Notes: generated by a model from the sequence alone, not told the origin. Positions 35,639 to 45,018 are shown, counted from the first letter of the stretch. The stretch: 64,000 nt of DNA from DATIJJ01 sp035478795 (GCA_035478795.1 DATIJJ010000037.1:1-64000); one strand, 5' to 3'. Translations and numbers: made by a program.

Positions 35639-36913
35639 GTGAATAACGACACCCTTGAAGGCAGCCTGTCCCCTTCAAAAGCAATTTTTCTCTATTGCAT
35701 TGTAGCCTTTTTCCTTTTTTTTGAGATGGCCATCCAGGTTTCGCCCAGTGTCATGTCTTCCCAATTGATGCATGACTTAAACATTGGAACGTTTGGTCTG
35801 GGTATTATGTCCGGTATTTATTTTTACACATATACCGCCATGCAAATCCCCTCCGGCGTCCTGTTTGACCGATACAATCCACGCGTTATTATTACACTCT
35901 CCATTCTGATCTGCGTCACGGGTACGTTTTTATTTGGCCTGTCACAAAATATTTACACAGGTTCTCTCGCCCGCCTGCTCATGGGTTCCGGTTCCGCCTT
36001 TGCCTTTGTGTCGGTTCTTGTCGTCACAGCCGATTTATTTAAACCCCGCTATTTTGCCGCAATCACCGGTACCACTCAAATGCTCGCAGCCCTCGGTGCC
36101 ATGACAGGACAGATGCCGATCAGCCTGCTCGTGACACACATCGGTTGGCGCAATACCTTGTTCACACTGTCTCTTATCGGCTTGCTATTGGCACTGATTG
36201 TCTGGCGATCCCTGAACTATAAAAAAAGTACGCATCTCATCAAAAGCATTGCGCATGAATCGATGACCAAAACGAGCCTGAAAAGCATTATTGTCCAACC
36301 ACAAACCTGGTGCATTGCGCTCTATTCCTGCCTGTTGTGGGCGCCCATGTCCAGTTTTGCTTCCTTGTGGGGCGTTCCCTTTTTAAAAGAAATTTACCCG
36401 TTTGACCAGACGAGAGCCGCCTTTCTCTGTTCATTGATGTGGTTTGGTCTTGCCATTGCGAGTCCCTTTCTGGGCATTATTTCCACCTCCTCGGAAAATC
36501 GGGTCTATCCCCTCGCCATTTCGGCGCTCATGGGCGGGATTGCTTTTTATCTCGTCCTGCAATTTCATTTCTCAGCCCTTTTCGTCGGGTTACTATTATT
36601 TATTGCAGGAGCGGCCTGTTCCGGACAGGCATTGAGTTTTACCGTTGTAAAAGAAAACAATCCAGGCTCTGCCACGGGAACAGCCATTGCCTTTAACAAT
36701 ATGGCCGTCGTTATTTCAGGCGCGCTCTTTCAGCCGCTGATTGGAAAATTACTGGAAAATGATAAAACGGGCCTCTTTGGCACATACAACATTTTCCACT
36801 TCAAGAATGTGCTGACTATCCTGTTTTTTGCCTATCTCCTGTCATTCCTGGTTGCCCTGTTTTTTATAAAGGAACCCAACAATAAAAATCTCGGGATAAC
36901 AGCCTCACCCTAA
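35639..36913 (+). CDS. MFS transporter
   Basis: Inner-membrane permease of 424 residues with about twelve helices. The loop 2-3 motif appears as GVLFDRYNPRVIITLS, a typical MFS G-x-x-x-D-R pattern, and FEMAIQVSPSVM in helix 1 recalls the Legionella-type MFS nutrient transporters. GTG at 35639 is preferred to GTG at 35633 because GAGG is eight bases upstream of it. The substrate is unknown. It is convergent with ribH, overlapping by four bases. Confidence 0.87.
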   Translation: MNNDTLEGSLSPSKAIFLYCIVAFFLFFEMAIQVSPSVMSSQLMHDLNIGTFGLGIMSGIYFYTYTAMQIPSGVLFDRYNPRVIITLSILICVTGTFLFGLSQNIYTGSLARLLMGSGSAFAFVSVLVVTADLFKPRYFAAITGTTQMLAALGAMTGQMPISLLVTHIGWRNTLFTLSLIGLLLALIVWRSLNYKKSTHLIKSIAHESMTKTSLKSIIVQPQTWCIALYSCLLWAPMSSFASLWGVPFLKEIYPFDQTRAAFLCSLMWFGLAIASPFLGIISTSSENRVYPLAISALMGGIAFYLVLQFHFSALFVGLLLFIAGAACSGQALSFTVVKENNPGSATGTAIAFNNMAVVISGALFQPLIGKLLENDKTGLFGTYNIFHFKNVLTILFFAYLLSFLVALFFIKEPNNKNLGITASP

Positions 36914-37356
36914 ATCACTTCGAGTTTCATCACTTCAATCATGCGAATTGCCGCATCCGCCGCTTCAATGCCCTTATGACCTTCTTTCCCGCCAATGCGA
37001 TCTTCCGCCTGTTCGATATTTTCCGTGGTCAACACACCAAAAATAACCGGCACATCGAATGCCAGCATCACTTGCTGACAACCCTGACTGATTTGCTGGC
37101 ATACATAATCATAATGACTGGTCTCTCCACGAATCACCGCAGAAAGACAAATAATGGCATCGTATTTCCCCGATTTTGCGAGCATCTTCGCTGTCAGTGG
37201 CACTTCAACCGCACCCGGCACTTTAATCACTTTAATATTTTTTTCACATAAGCCACGTTCAAGAAGACGCACATGAGCGCCTTCCAATAATTTATCTGTG
37301 ATCTCCTGATTGAATTCACTTACCACCACCGCACATTTCATATCTTCTGTTTTCAT
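36910..37356 (-). CDS. ribH: 6,7-dimethyl-8-ribityllumazine synthase RibH
   Basis: Riboflavin-pathway enzyme of 148 residues condensing the pyrimidine product of RibD with dihydroxybutanone phosphate. VVVSEFNQEIT is the N-terminal substrate loop, VPGAVEVPL the core motif, and AVIRGETSHYDYVC contains the catalytic His. Third gene of the riboswitch-controlled rib operon, 12 bases after ribBA. ribD is not in this operon. Confidence 0.96.
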   Translation of the reverse strand: MKTEDMKCAVVVSEFNQEITDKLLEGAHVRLLERGLCEKNIKVIKVPGAVEVPLTAKMLAKSGKYDAIICLSAVIRGETSHYDYVCQQISQGCQQVMLAFDVPVIFGVLTTENIEQAEDRIGGKEGHKGIEAADAAIRMIEVMKLEVI

Positions 37357-37368
37357 CTTCTGTTTTTC

Positions 37369-38589
37369 CTACGCGTTATAATGAACAAAATGATTCAGCC
37401 GATTTTTTTTAACCTGCAAATAATGCTGGTTATGTGGCGTGCAAAACACACCCATTTTTTCACGTTCAACTGATGCAATACCATATTTTTTCAGGCTGCT
37501 GATCTTGTCCGGATTATTGGTCAATAATCGAATATGATGAATGCCACGATTACGTAAAATATTCGCCGCGATAAAATAATCGCGCGCATCAATCGGCATA
37601 CCCAATTTTTGATTGGCTTCGATCGTGTCAAATCCTTTTTCCTGTAAGGCATACGCCCTGATTTTATTAAAAAGCCCAATGCCCCGTCCTTCCTGATTTA
37701 AATAAATCAGAATACCGCCTTCCTCGCTGATTTTTTTCAGGGAATCATTCAGTTGTTGATTGCAATCACAACGCTCCGAACCAAATAAATCGCCTGTGAT
37801 ACAACAGGAATGCACTCTGACCAGCGTTGGATAAACCGGATTTTCAACATGACGTGTCAGCACAATGTGTTCACTCAATGTTATTTTTTCTCTGATCACA
37901 CTGATGTCAAACAGTCCGTGTGAATGAATGGGCAATCTGGCCGACACTTCTTCTTCAATCAGATTTTCATGACGAAGACGATACTGGATTAAATCTTCAA
38001 TCATCAGTATTTTTAAATCATATTTTTCAGCAAATGCATCCAGTTGTTTTCCTTTTGCCATCGAACCGTCCGGATTCATGATTTCACACAGTACCGCAGC
38101 CGATTTGAATCCGGCAAGACGTGCAAGATCAACAGACCCTTCCGTATGACCCGCTCTTTCCAAAACGCCGTGTTTTTTGGCATGCAGTGGAAAAATATGC
38201 CCGGGTTTGACAATGTCATTTTGCGTCGAATCATCCTGAATCACGGTCAAAATGGTTCTGGCACGATCATGTGCAGAAACACCGGTCGTAATGCCGTGAC
38301 GTGCCTCAATGGATACGGTAAAAGGCGTACCGTGGCTGCTTGTGTTTTCATCCGGGTGAACCATCGCCCGCAAGCCCATTTTTTTGATGAAAAAATCATC
38401 CAGTGTCAAACAGATAATGCCACTGCAATGCTGTATCATGAAGTTGATTTTTTCAGGTGTTGTCGTTTCAGCCGGAAAAATCAGGTCACCTTCATTTTCA
38501 CGATCAGGACTGTCCGTTAAAATAATCATTTTACCTTGTCGAAGATCGCTTAAAGCCGCTTCAACGCGTTCTATAAAACCTGGCATCAT
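37369..38589 (-). CDS. ribBA: Bifunctional DHBP synthase/GTP cyclohydrolase II RibBA
   Basis: Protein of 406 residues. Residues 1-205 form 3,4-dihydroxy-2-butanone-4-phosphate synthase, with DSPDRENEGDLI and the HTEGSVDLARLAG segment. Residues 210-400 form GTP cyclohydrolase II, with VRVHSCCITGDLFGSERCDC (zinc Cys ligands) and EGRGIGLFNK. One of two adjacent ATGs overlaps the ribE stop. The second half keeps all three zinc cysteines, so both activities are plausible. Confidence 0.95.
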   Translation of the reverse strand: MMPGFIERVEAALSDLRQGKMIILTDSPDRENEGDLIFPAETTTPEKINFMIQHCSGIICLTLDDFFIKKMGLRAMVHPDENTSSHGTPFTVSIEARHGITTGVSAHDRARTILTVIQDDSTQNDIVKPGHIFPLHAKKHGVLERAGHTEGSVDLARLAGFKSAAVLCEIMNPDGSMAKGKQLDAFAEKYDLKILMIEDLIQYRLRHENLIEEEVSARLPIHSHGLFDISVIREKITLSEHIVLTRHVENPVYPTLVRVHSCCITGDLFGSERCDCNQQLNDSLKKISEEGGILIYLNQEGRGIGLFNKIRAYALQEKGFDTIEANQKLGMPIDARDYFIAANILRNRGIHHIRLLTNNPDKISSLKKYGIASVEREKMGVFCTPHNQHYLQVKKNRLNHFVHYNA

Positions 38590-39194
38590 TGACGTGCTCC
38601 CAAAATTTTTTCAACGTATTTGCCCAGAATATCGACTTCAATATTAACGGGTGTCCCAACGTTATAGTGACTGACAATCGTGGCTTTTTGTGTGTGTGGA
38701 ATAAATGTCACAGTAAACCACTCTTTTTCAGCACGAATGACGGTAATGCTCATGCCATCGAGAGTAATGTAACCTTTGTTCACAATGTAATTTGCAAGCG
38801 AGGCAGGCATGCCGATTTTAACAAGCAAGGCATCGCCTTCGTGCTGGATAGTCAGAATTTCGCCGAGTGCATCGACATGCCCTTGCACGTAATGGCCACT
38901 GATTCGACTGTTCGATAACATCGCCCTTTCGAGGTTAACCCGACTGCCCGGTGTAAGAAATTGTAAATTGGTCAGACGCAATGTTTCAGGCACCGCGGTG
39001 ACATCAAATGTATTCGGTTGTTTTTTTGTGACAGTGAGACAAATGCCATTGACCGAGATGCTGTCATCGACCTTGAGATCATGCGCCATCCCTTCGTCAA
39101 ATAATTTTTTAGAGGAAAGCGTAAAATATCGGCAGCCATTTTGTTCATGAACAGCTTCAATGTTGCCCGTTGCTTCCACAATACCGTTAAACAT
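38586..39194 (-). CDS. ribE: Riboflavin synthase alpha chain RibE
   Basis: Enzyme of 202 residues forming riboflavin from two lumazine molecules. Two lumazine-binding repeats are seen: MFNGIVEATGNIEAV with SISVNGICLTV, and SGHYVQGHVDALGEIL with ITLDGMSITVI. First gene of the operon; GAGGGG six bases before ATG. The leader carries an FMN riboswitch. Overlaps ribBA by four bases. Confidence 0.95.
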   Translation of the reverse strand: MFNGIVEATGNIEAVHEQNGCRYFTLSSKKLFDEGMAHDLKVDDSISVNGICLTVTKKQPNTFDVTAVPETLRLTNLQFLTPGSRVNLERAMLSNSRISGHYVQGHVDALGEILTIQHEGDALLVKIGMPASLANYIVNKGYITLDGMSITVIRAEKEWFTVTFIPHTQKATIVSHYNVGTPVNIEVDILGKYVEKILGARQ

Positions 39195-39311
39195 GGTTAA
39201 CCCCTCATTTTAGATGGTGATCAGGGGGGCAACCAAATGAAGACGATATTGCCTGAAAAAGCGCATCAAAACGCGCGGGTCCAAAGCAGGATAGCGAGGT
39301 TCAATTGATTA

Positions 39312-39472
39312 TCTTCTTTCATCCGGACTGTGACCGTCGGCTCTGGCATTTCACCAGATCTGCGATTTTTTCAGGATAACCTGAAAAAACGCTCGCGGGC
39401 TCTTTTATCAAGTCTCATATCAAGTCTCAATAAAATTACCGCCGGTGGGGAGTTACACCCCGCCCTGAAGAC
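39312..39472 (-). promoter_or_regulatory. FMN riboswitch (RFN element)
   Basis: Conserved blocks on the minus strand, in order: CTTCAGGGCGGGGTG, CTCCCCACCGGCGGTAAT, GAGCCCGCGAGC, GGTGAAATGCCAGAGCCGAC, GGTCACAGTCCGGATGAAAG, AAG. These are the P1-P6 signatures of the RFN element. Two peculiar variable parts lie between them: a tandem 12-base duplication (39406-39429) and a ten-base-pair hairpin TTTTTTCAGG/CCTGAAAAAA. It should bind FMN and shut down ribE-ribBA-ribH. The downstream leader offers a 5-bp CCCCT/AGGGG pairing over the ribE Shine-Dalgarno, so translational control is likely. Confidence 0.95.
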
Positions 39473-39485
39473 AATTTGTTACGAG

Positions 39486-39514
39486 AAATTAGCGGGAAAA
39501 TGCTGTTTTGTCAA
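39486..39514 (-). promoter_or_regulatory. Sigma70-type promoter of the rib operon
   Basis: On the minus strand TTGACA (39509-39514) is followed after 17 bases by TAATTT (39486-39491). The -35 box is perfect, the -10 box is two bases off consensus. The riboswitch begins about 14 bases downstream, fitting a transcription start just before it. Confidence 0.75.
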
Positions 39515-39650
39515 TCAATTGTTACCCTCCCCTGGTTTTTATGGCAATTATCGCCATTTTTTCCTATAATTCCCTAAGCTCATTTGAGTTGCGTACAAAT
39601 AAAACAGAACGTCTCTGACGGCGTTTATCTAAATAAGGATTTTTGAATTG

Positions 39651-40583
39651 ATGAGATCGTTATTTTTAACAGTGCTATGTGTTTTTTTACTCTGCGGGAC
39701 AAAACCTCTCCTCGCGCAAACGACAACACCGCATAAAAAAACAGCCACTCACAAAAAAACGCATCACGCTTCACAAAAAAAACAGGGCCACTCGAAAAAA
39801 CACTCACGAAAAAAACATCATTCAGCATCGCATGCACAATTACGTCATCCTGACGCAGACAATCAGCAGGACACATTGACGCAACCGGCTGAAGTGTCTC
39901 TCGCCCAACCATTAAACCATGATCTTGCGACTGTCAATCTGACGCATTTTACATCGCGATTTCCGGCCAATCTGATGCACTCGGTCAAACAGGGCGTGGT
40001 GGATTTTGTGGAAAAAACCGTCGATAACCTGCATTACAGCAGCTACAAACTGGGTGGCAAACGGTTTGATCCCGAGCGCGGGGTTTACATCGTCGATTGC
40101 TCGAATTTTGTAGATAATATTTTACAAAATGTTTATCCCGATGCCTATTCGAGCCTTGTTAATTCCGTCGGTGCAGATAATCCCGCATCAGAGCATTACT
40201 TCAATTTTTTTCACGATCTTGGCACGACGACAGACAGTCACTGGAACAAAATAAATGATGTAGAACAATTGCAGCCAGGCGACATTCTGGTGTTTCGTTA
40301 TAAAAATTCACGCGGTGCTGAAACCGGCGGGCATGTCATGGTCGTCATGCAAAAACCGGAACAGGCCAGTGATGTTTTCTTCGTCCGGGTCGCCGATTCA
40401 GCCCCTTCACGCCACAGTGAAGACACACGTCATTTTCATGAATCAGGCATCGGGATTGGTACATTACTGCTGAAAGCCAACCCCATCACTGGCAAGCCGT
40501 CTGCCTTTGCCTGGGGTGTGAATGGTTACTGGAACAGGAATGTCAAATTTGCCATGGCAAGGCCTATGGGCATTGATGCTTGA
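39651..40583 (+). CDS. Exported C40/NlpC-like hydrolase with a Lys/His-rich linker
   Basis: Protein of 310 residues with a signal peptide (about 1-23, ending LLAQ). Residues 24-68 are a strongly basic linker rich in Lys, His and Ser (KKTHHASQKKQGHSKKHSRK). The C-terminal half resembles a papain-like cell-wall peptidase: catalytic Cys150 in IVDCSNFVD, LQPGDILVFRYK, and a His in GGHVMVVMQ. The basic linker could hold it to anionic cell-wall polymers. The ATG at 39651 follows AAGGAT. It is a distant relative of the NlpC/P60 protein at 1368. Confidence 0.75.
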   Translation: MRSLFLTVLCVFLLCGTKPLLAQTTTPHKKTATHKKTHHASQKKQGHSKKHSRKKHHSASHAQLRHPDADNQQDTLTQPAEVSLAQPLNHDLATVNLTHFTSRFPANLMHSVKQGVVDFVEKTVDNLHYSSYKLGGKRFDPERGVYIVDCSNFVDNILQNVYPDAYSSLVNSVGADNPASEHYFNFFHDLGTTTDSHWNKINDVEQLQPGDILVFRYKNSRGAETGGHVMVVMQKPEQASDVFFVRVADSAPSRHSEDTRHFHESGIGIGTLLLKANPITGKPSAFAWGVNGYWNRNVKFAMARPMGIDA

Positions 40584-40657
40584 ACAATGACGCAAACCAT
40601 TTGTGATTGATCAAAAAATGAATTAGGATAGGCACCCTCACCAGCTCTCCTCGCGGA

Positions 40658-41971
40658 ATGTGTTGTATGTTTTTAAAGTATGGCAAGTCATTCATTTTAT
40701 TGATTTTCAGCTTTCTGTTCATGAAACAGGTCATGGCAGACACGCCGTCTTTCCCCCGAGGCACCGCCAGTGTCATGCTCACCCCGATGGCAGGCGTCCG
40801 TACCGATTTGTTGAAGGGGATAGCACCTCTCATCCAGAAATCCATTGCGGAGGGAAAATACCCTGGTGCGATCGTTCTGATTGCGCATCACGGGCATATT
40901 ATTTACCGGGGTGTCTTTGGCAACCGGCGCATTTTACCGCATCCCGCACCCATGACGTTTAATACGATTTTTGATCTGGCCTCCCTGACCAAAGTGGTCG
41001 CGACCACCCCTGCCATCATGCAATTGATCGAGGAAGGAAAACTGGAGCTCGATGCGCCTGTTAAAAAATACTGGCCTGAATTTGCAGCACACGGCAAACA
41101 GTCTGTAACGATTCGCGAATTGCTGACACATACCTCGGGCCTTCCTGAAGGCATTTCCTCCGAGGCAACTCACAGGGCAGATGTCTTGCAAGACATCATC
41201 AACATGAAACTGAACCACCCTCCCGGAACACATTACCTGTACAGTGACATCAATTTTGTCGTGCTGGCTCTGCTGGTTGAGCGCCTGTCACATCAACCAT
41301 TTGCTATTTACACACAAAACCATATTTTCAAACCGTTACACATGACAGATACCGCCTTTCTGCCGAATGCCCATTTGCGAGATCGCATTGCACCAACGGA
41401 AATTGTTCATCACACGCTGCGCTGGGGTGTGGCGCAAGATCCTCTGGCTTATTCAATGGGCGGTGTGTCAGGCAATGCCGGATTATTCTCGAGTGCGACG
41501 GATCTCGGTATTTACGCACAATGTTTGCTAAATGATGGTCGTATGCCTTCGACAGGAAAAAATAAAAAACCGGGTTACTTACTCGGGCCTCTCACCGTTT
41601 TAAAAATGACGACAGCCGAAACATCACCCGCCTTCGATGGCATGCGAAGTCTCGGTTGGGACATCGATTCGGCCTATTCCGATCGTGGCACACTCTTTCC
41701 ACTGCGCTCCTTCGGACACACCGGCTGGACGGGCACTTCTCTCTGGATTGATCCTGTCACCGACACATGGATCGTGGTACTCACCAGCCGACTCCATGCA
41801 GCACGATCCCATCATAATCAGATTGTGGAAGACAGACGCACTCTCTCAACCATGGTCGCTGCCAGTATCACTGACACCTCTCTCACCCATGAAAACAATA
41901 CCGGTGAGGCTGAACTCGCACGTGCCTATCCAACGACCCGATGGACTCTCACAAACAAGGATCACGGATGA
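40658..41971 (+). CDS. Exported serine hydrolase, class C beta-lactamase family
   Basis: Protein of 437 residues with an N-terminal signal (about 1-27, ending VMA). The SxxK nucleophile motif is SLTK (Ser109, Lys112) and the Tyr motif is YSDINF, as in class C beta-lactamases, esterases and D-Ala peptidases. The third motif is HTGWTG rather than KTG, common in the EstB/peptidase branch; resistance to beta-lactams is therefore not implied. It overlaps the downstream NamZ gene by four bases. A homologous pair (serine hydrolase with NamZ) occurs in the Bacillus murein-recycling locus. Confidence 0.88.
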   Translation: MCCMFLKYGKSFILLIFSFLFMKQVMADTPSFPRGTASVMLTPMAGVRTDLLKGIAPLIQKSIAEGKYPGAIVLIAHHGHIIYRGVFGNRRILPHPAPMTFNTIFDLASLTKVVATTPAIMQLIEEGKLELDAPVKKYWPEFAAHGKQSVTIRELLTHTSGLPEGISSEATHRADVLQDIINMKLNHPPGTHYLYSDINFVVLALLVERLSHQPFAIYTQNHIFKPLHMTDTAFLPNAHLRDRIAPTEIVHHTLRWGVAQDPLAYSMGGVSGNAGLFSSATDLGIYAQCLLNDGRMPSTGKNKKPGYLLGPLTVLKMTTAETSPAFDGMRSLGWDIDSAYSDRGTLFPLRSFGHTGWTGTSLWIDPVTDTWIVVLTSRLHAARSHHNQIVEDRRTLSTMVAASITDTSLTHENNTGEAELARAYPTTRWTLTNKDHG

Positions 41972-43155
41972 TAAAAAAAATCATGAGCCTCTTTTTGTTG
42001 CTCGTTTTTTCAACCCTGCTGCACGCCGCAGAAGTGATCAAACCGGCGGCGGAGCAACCGGATGCCTGGTTGCCATTACTTAAAAATAAACGCGTCGCTG
42101 TATTTGCCAACCATTCCTCGCTGATCGGCAAGGAATCGCTGGTCGATGTGTTACTCAAAAATAAAATTCATGTCGTGAAGCTCTTTGCGCCCGAGCATGG
42201 CTTTCGTGGCGAAGTAGACAGTCGCATCAAAGACAGCGTGGATACCCGAACAGGCTTGCCGATTATTTCGCTTTACGGAAAAAAATTAACACCCACAGCA
42301 GATGATCTTCGTGATGTGGATGTCATTTTATTCGATATCCAGGATGTGGGCGTGCGATTTTATACCTACATTTCTTCATTGCAGAAAGTCATGGAAGCGG
42401 CCGTCAACAACAACAAACCCCTGATCATTCTGGATCGTCCCAATCCAAATGGTTTTTATGTAGATGGCCCGGTGCTCGATCGTCAATACCGATCCTTCAC
42501 CGGGATGCAGCCTGTGCCGGTTGTGTATGGCATGACGATCGGAGAATATGCCAACATGCTGGTCGGCGAAAAATGGTTGAATGTCACACCCAAAGAAAAA
42601 GCCGCTCGCTTGCAATTAACCGTGATTCCCTGCATAAACTACACGCATAACAGTTTATACATTCCACCGGTCAAACCCTCCCCCAATCTGCCGACCATTC
42701 AATCCATTTATTTATATCCATCCCTTGGCATGATGGAGGGCACCGTGATGAGTGTCGGGCGCGGCACACGACAACCCTTTGAAGTATTTGGGCATCCTCG
42801 CATACTGGCCCGATTTCATTTTGTGCCCACACCCAAACCGGGTGCCGAGTCTCCCCGGTTTCAATATAAAATCTGTTATGGCTGGAACCTCGCAGGTAAC
42901 CGGCAAGCTGTGCTACAAAAAATTCAGCGGAAATTACAAATTCGTTATTTGTTACAGGCGTATCGATCGTTTCCGGATAAAAAACATTTTTTTGCCGGAT
43001 TTAACTGGATTTCAGGCAATAGCCAACTCGAAAAACAAATCAGGGCCGGGCTCTCTGAAAAACAAATTCGGTTGAGTTGGCAGCCTCAATTGGATAAATT
43101 CAAACAGATTCGGAAAAAATATTTATTATATCCGGACTTTACTCAGGAAAATTAA
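41968..43155 (+). CDS. NamZ-type exo-beta-N-acetylmuramidase (DUF1343)
   Basis: Exported protein of 395 residues with signal peptide (about 1-20, ending LHA). The DUF1343 core is clear: KRVAVFANHSSLIGKE, LFAPEHGFRGE, DVILFDIQDVGVRFYTYISSL, LDRPNPNG, and SVGRGTRQPFEVFGHP. Characterised family members release terminal MurNAc from peptidoglycan fragments. The ATG overlaps the serine-hydrolase stop (ATGA). Together with the C40 protein it suggests breakdown of wall fragments in the periplasm. Confidence 0.88.
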   Translation: MIKKIMSLFLLLVFSTLLHAAEVIKPAAEQPDAWLPLLKNKRVAVFANHSSLIGKESLVDVLLKNKIHVVKLFAPEHGFRGEVDSRIKDSVDTRTGLPIISLYGKKLTPTADDLRDVDVILFDIQDVGVRFYTYISSLQKVMEAAVNNNKPLIILDRPNPNGFYVDGPVLDRQYRSFTGMQPVPVVYGMTIGEYANMLVGEKWLNVTPKEKAARLQLTVIPCINYTHNSLYIPPVKPSPNLPTIQSIYLYPSLGMMEGTVMSVGRGTRQPFEVFGHPRILARFHFVPTPKPGAESPRFQYKICYGWNLAGNRQAVLQKIQRKLQIRYLLQAYRSFPDKKHFFAGFNWISGNSQLEKQIRAGLSEKQIRLSWQPQLDKFKQIRKKYLLYPDFTQEN

Positions 43156-43158
43156 GCT

Positions 43159-44592
43159 ATGGCTCTATTAAGCACAAAACAACAAAAATCGTTAACCATT
43201 TTCAAACTGGTCATGATGTCTGTCATCACCATTGACAGTTTGAAAAATTTACCTGCCAATGCGCAATACGGCAGTGGATTGCTATTTTTTTATTTAATTG
43301 CAACCGTTGCCTTTTTCATTCCATCGGCACTCGTCGCAGCGGAACTGGCAACCGGCTGGCCTGAAACCGGCGGTGTGTATATCTGGGTACGGGAAGCATT
43401 CGGCAAACGGATGGCTTTCGTTGCAGTATGGACACAATGGTTGTATCAGCTGATCTGGTATCCCACCATTCTTTCCTTTATTGCCGTCACCATCGCCTGG
43501 TTTTTTTCGCCAGAGATAGCCCAGCATAAATGGTATGTTCTCTCCACCATTCTGGGCGTTTTCTGGATCGCGACATTCATCAGTTGTGCAGGACTCAAAG
43601 TGTCGAGTTACGTCAGTATCGTCAGCGCACTGGTCGGTGTGATTATTCCCATGCTGTTCATTTCATTGCTGGGTATTTATTGGGTTATCTCAGGTCATGC
43701 ATCGCAAATTCACTTTACCTTGCACTCCACCGTGATGAATATTTTTAACGAAGATAATTTTCGTCTGTTCGTCAATTTATTATTTAGCCTGATGGGTATT
43801 GAAATGGTCGCTGTGCATGCCAGTGACGTTAAAAATCCGGCGCGTGACTATCCCAAGGCGATCATTCTGTCAGCCATCATCATTTTGGCCACGGTGATTC
43901 CTTCATCGCTCGCCATTGCAACCGTCATCTCGCCGCATGAAATCAGCCTGACTGCGGGTGTGATCGAGGCATTCACTATTTTTCTTGGCGCCTTTCATCT
44001 GGAATGGCTGAAAACTGCAGTGATTCTCTGCGTCAGCATCGGCAGTTTTGGTATTTTCATGATTTGGGTACTGTCATCCACGCGCTGTTTGTTAATTGCA
44101 GCCAACGACGATAGCCTGCCACGCATATTGCAAAAAACGAATGATCAGGAGATGCCTGTTGCGCTGTTACTGATTCAGGGCGTGATTTTTACTTTTCTAT
44201 GCTCCGCCTTTATTTTGATGCCATCGGTGAACAGTGCCTTCTGGTTACTGACTGCCTCCTCCGCTCAACTGGCACTGATTTATTATGTTTTTCTGTTTGC
44301 GGCAGGCCTTGCACTCCGTTACAAAAAACCGGATGTAGAAAGACCGTTTCGCGTCGGGAAAAGTCCGGCGTGGCTTTGGGGAATTTGTGTACTTGCGATG
44401 ATCACCTGTCTTGCTTCCATTATTTTTGGATTTTTACCGCCACCTGATATTTCGAAACATCAGATTATTTTTTATGAAATTGCGCTGTTTTTATTAATGT
44501 CAGGCAGTTTTGTTTCTGCACTAATGACCTATCAACACAGTCAGAAGAGAAATAATCTGAAGAAAAAAAGAGCACCAAAAATGTCCATTTAG
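43159..44592 (+). CDS. APC-superfamily amino-acid permease
   Basis: Inner-membrane protein of 477 residues with about twelve helices, paralogous to the permease at 29875. Shared features are the helix-1 region TIDSLKNLPANAQYG and AAELATGWPETGGVYIW. It starts three bases after the NamZ stop and so is co-transcribed with the two cell-wall hydrolases. It may import amino acids or small peptides released from peptidoglycan; this is inference. The substrate is not visible. Confidence 0.88.
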   Translation: MALLSTKQQKSLTIFKLVMMSVITIDSLKNLPANAQYGSGLLFFYLIATVAFFIPSALVAAELATGWPETGGVYIWVREAFGKRMAFVAVWTQWLYQLIWYPTILSFIAVTIAWFFSPEIAQHKWYVLSTILGVFWIATFISCAGLKVSSYVSIVSALVGVIIPMLFISLLGIYWVISGHASQIHFTLHSTVMNIFNEDNFRLFVNLLFSLMGIEMVAVHASDVKNPARDYPKAIILSAIIILATVIPSSLAIATVISPHEISLTAGVIEAFTIFLGAFHLEWLKTAVILCVSIGSFGIFMIWVLSSTRCLLIAANDDSLPRILQKTNDQEMPVALLLIQGVIFTFLCSAFILMPSVNSAFWLLTASSAQLALIYYVFLFAAGLALRYKKPDVERPFRVGKSPAWLWGICVLAMITCLASIIFGFLPPPDISKHQIIFYEIALFLLMSGSFVSALMTYQHSQKRNNLKKKRAPKMSI

Positions 44593-44652
44593 ATTATCTG
44601 ATCTATACAATCAAACGGTTAGCGCCTTTTTCCACGCGCTTTGGAATAGAGG

Positions 44653-44658
44653 TATAAT
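44653..44658 (+). promoter_or_regulatory. Candidate -10 element of the DUF883-like gene
   Basis: A perfect TATAAT lies 37 bases before the ATG at 44695. No convincing -35 box is seen 16-18 bases upstream, so this is a partial promoter call. Confidence 0.4.
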
Positions 44659-44694
44659 GGTTACTGTAGATTGGATGAATAGGAGATTTTTGCC

Positions 44695-44964
44695 ATGTAC
44701 AAAACAACAGCAAAAAAACGCTCACATCGATATCATGACGACATTTACGGAGATCTGGCGAAAATCAAGGATGCCTTTGCCGATGCATCATACGGCGTGA
44801 AAAATCGTGCAGGTGAAGTGTTATCGCAATCGTTTGATGATGTCAGGGAAAAATCCGCTGCAATCCAGGAAAATGTCAGCAGCTATGTTTCTGAAAAACC
44901 CTTGAAGTCCATAGGCGTGGCATTGTTGGCCGGCGTCTTTCTTGGCTACTTCATGCATAAATAA
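44695..44964 (+). CDS. ElaB/YqjD (DUF883)-like C-tail-anchored protein
   Basis: An 89-residue protein. The N-terminal 65 residues are amphipathic helix with many charged residues (YGDLAKIKDAFADASYGVK). The C terminus is a single helix KSIGVALLAGVFLGYFMHK, the usual DUF883 membrane anchor. E. coli YqjD and ElaB tether ribosomes to the inner membrane in stationary phase; the same role is inferred here. AGGAG precedes the ATG. A YqjE-like gene follows, as in yqjD-yqjE. Confidence 0.85.
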   Translation: MYKTTAKKRSHRYHDDIYGDLAKIKDAFADASYGVKNRAGEVLSQSFDDVREKSAAIQENVSSYVSEKPLKSIGVALLAGVFLGYFMHK

Positions 44965-45018
44965 CGTGTCATTGTTTCCGGGCATTTGTTCTCGAACGCC
45001 TGACAAGGACTGAAAGGA

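Larger units (their letters stand above)
39195..39650. other. 456-bp divergent control region of the rib operon and the C40-like gene
   Basis: No gene. It holds, from the rib side: the ribE ribosome-binding site (GAGGGG), a possible pairing partner CCCCT about 20 bases upstream of it, the FMN riboswitch (39312-39472) and its promoter (39486-39514). The last 130 bases belong to the plus-strand gene at 39651 and include AAGGAT before its ATG. Confidence 0.75.

Noticed and set aside
40658..41971. Calling the serine hydrolase an antibiotic beta-lactamase
   Set aside because: SLTK and YSD are shared by peptidases and esterases; the third motif is HTGWTG and the context is cell-wall recovery.
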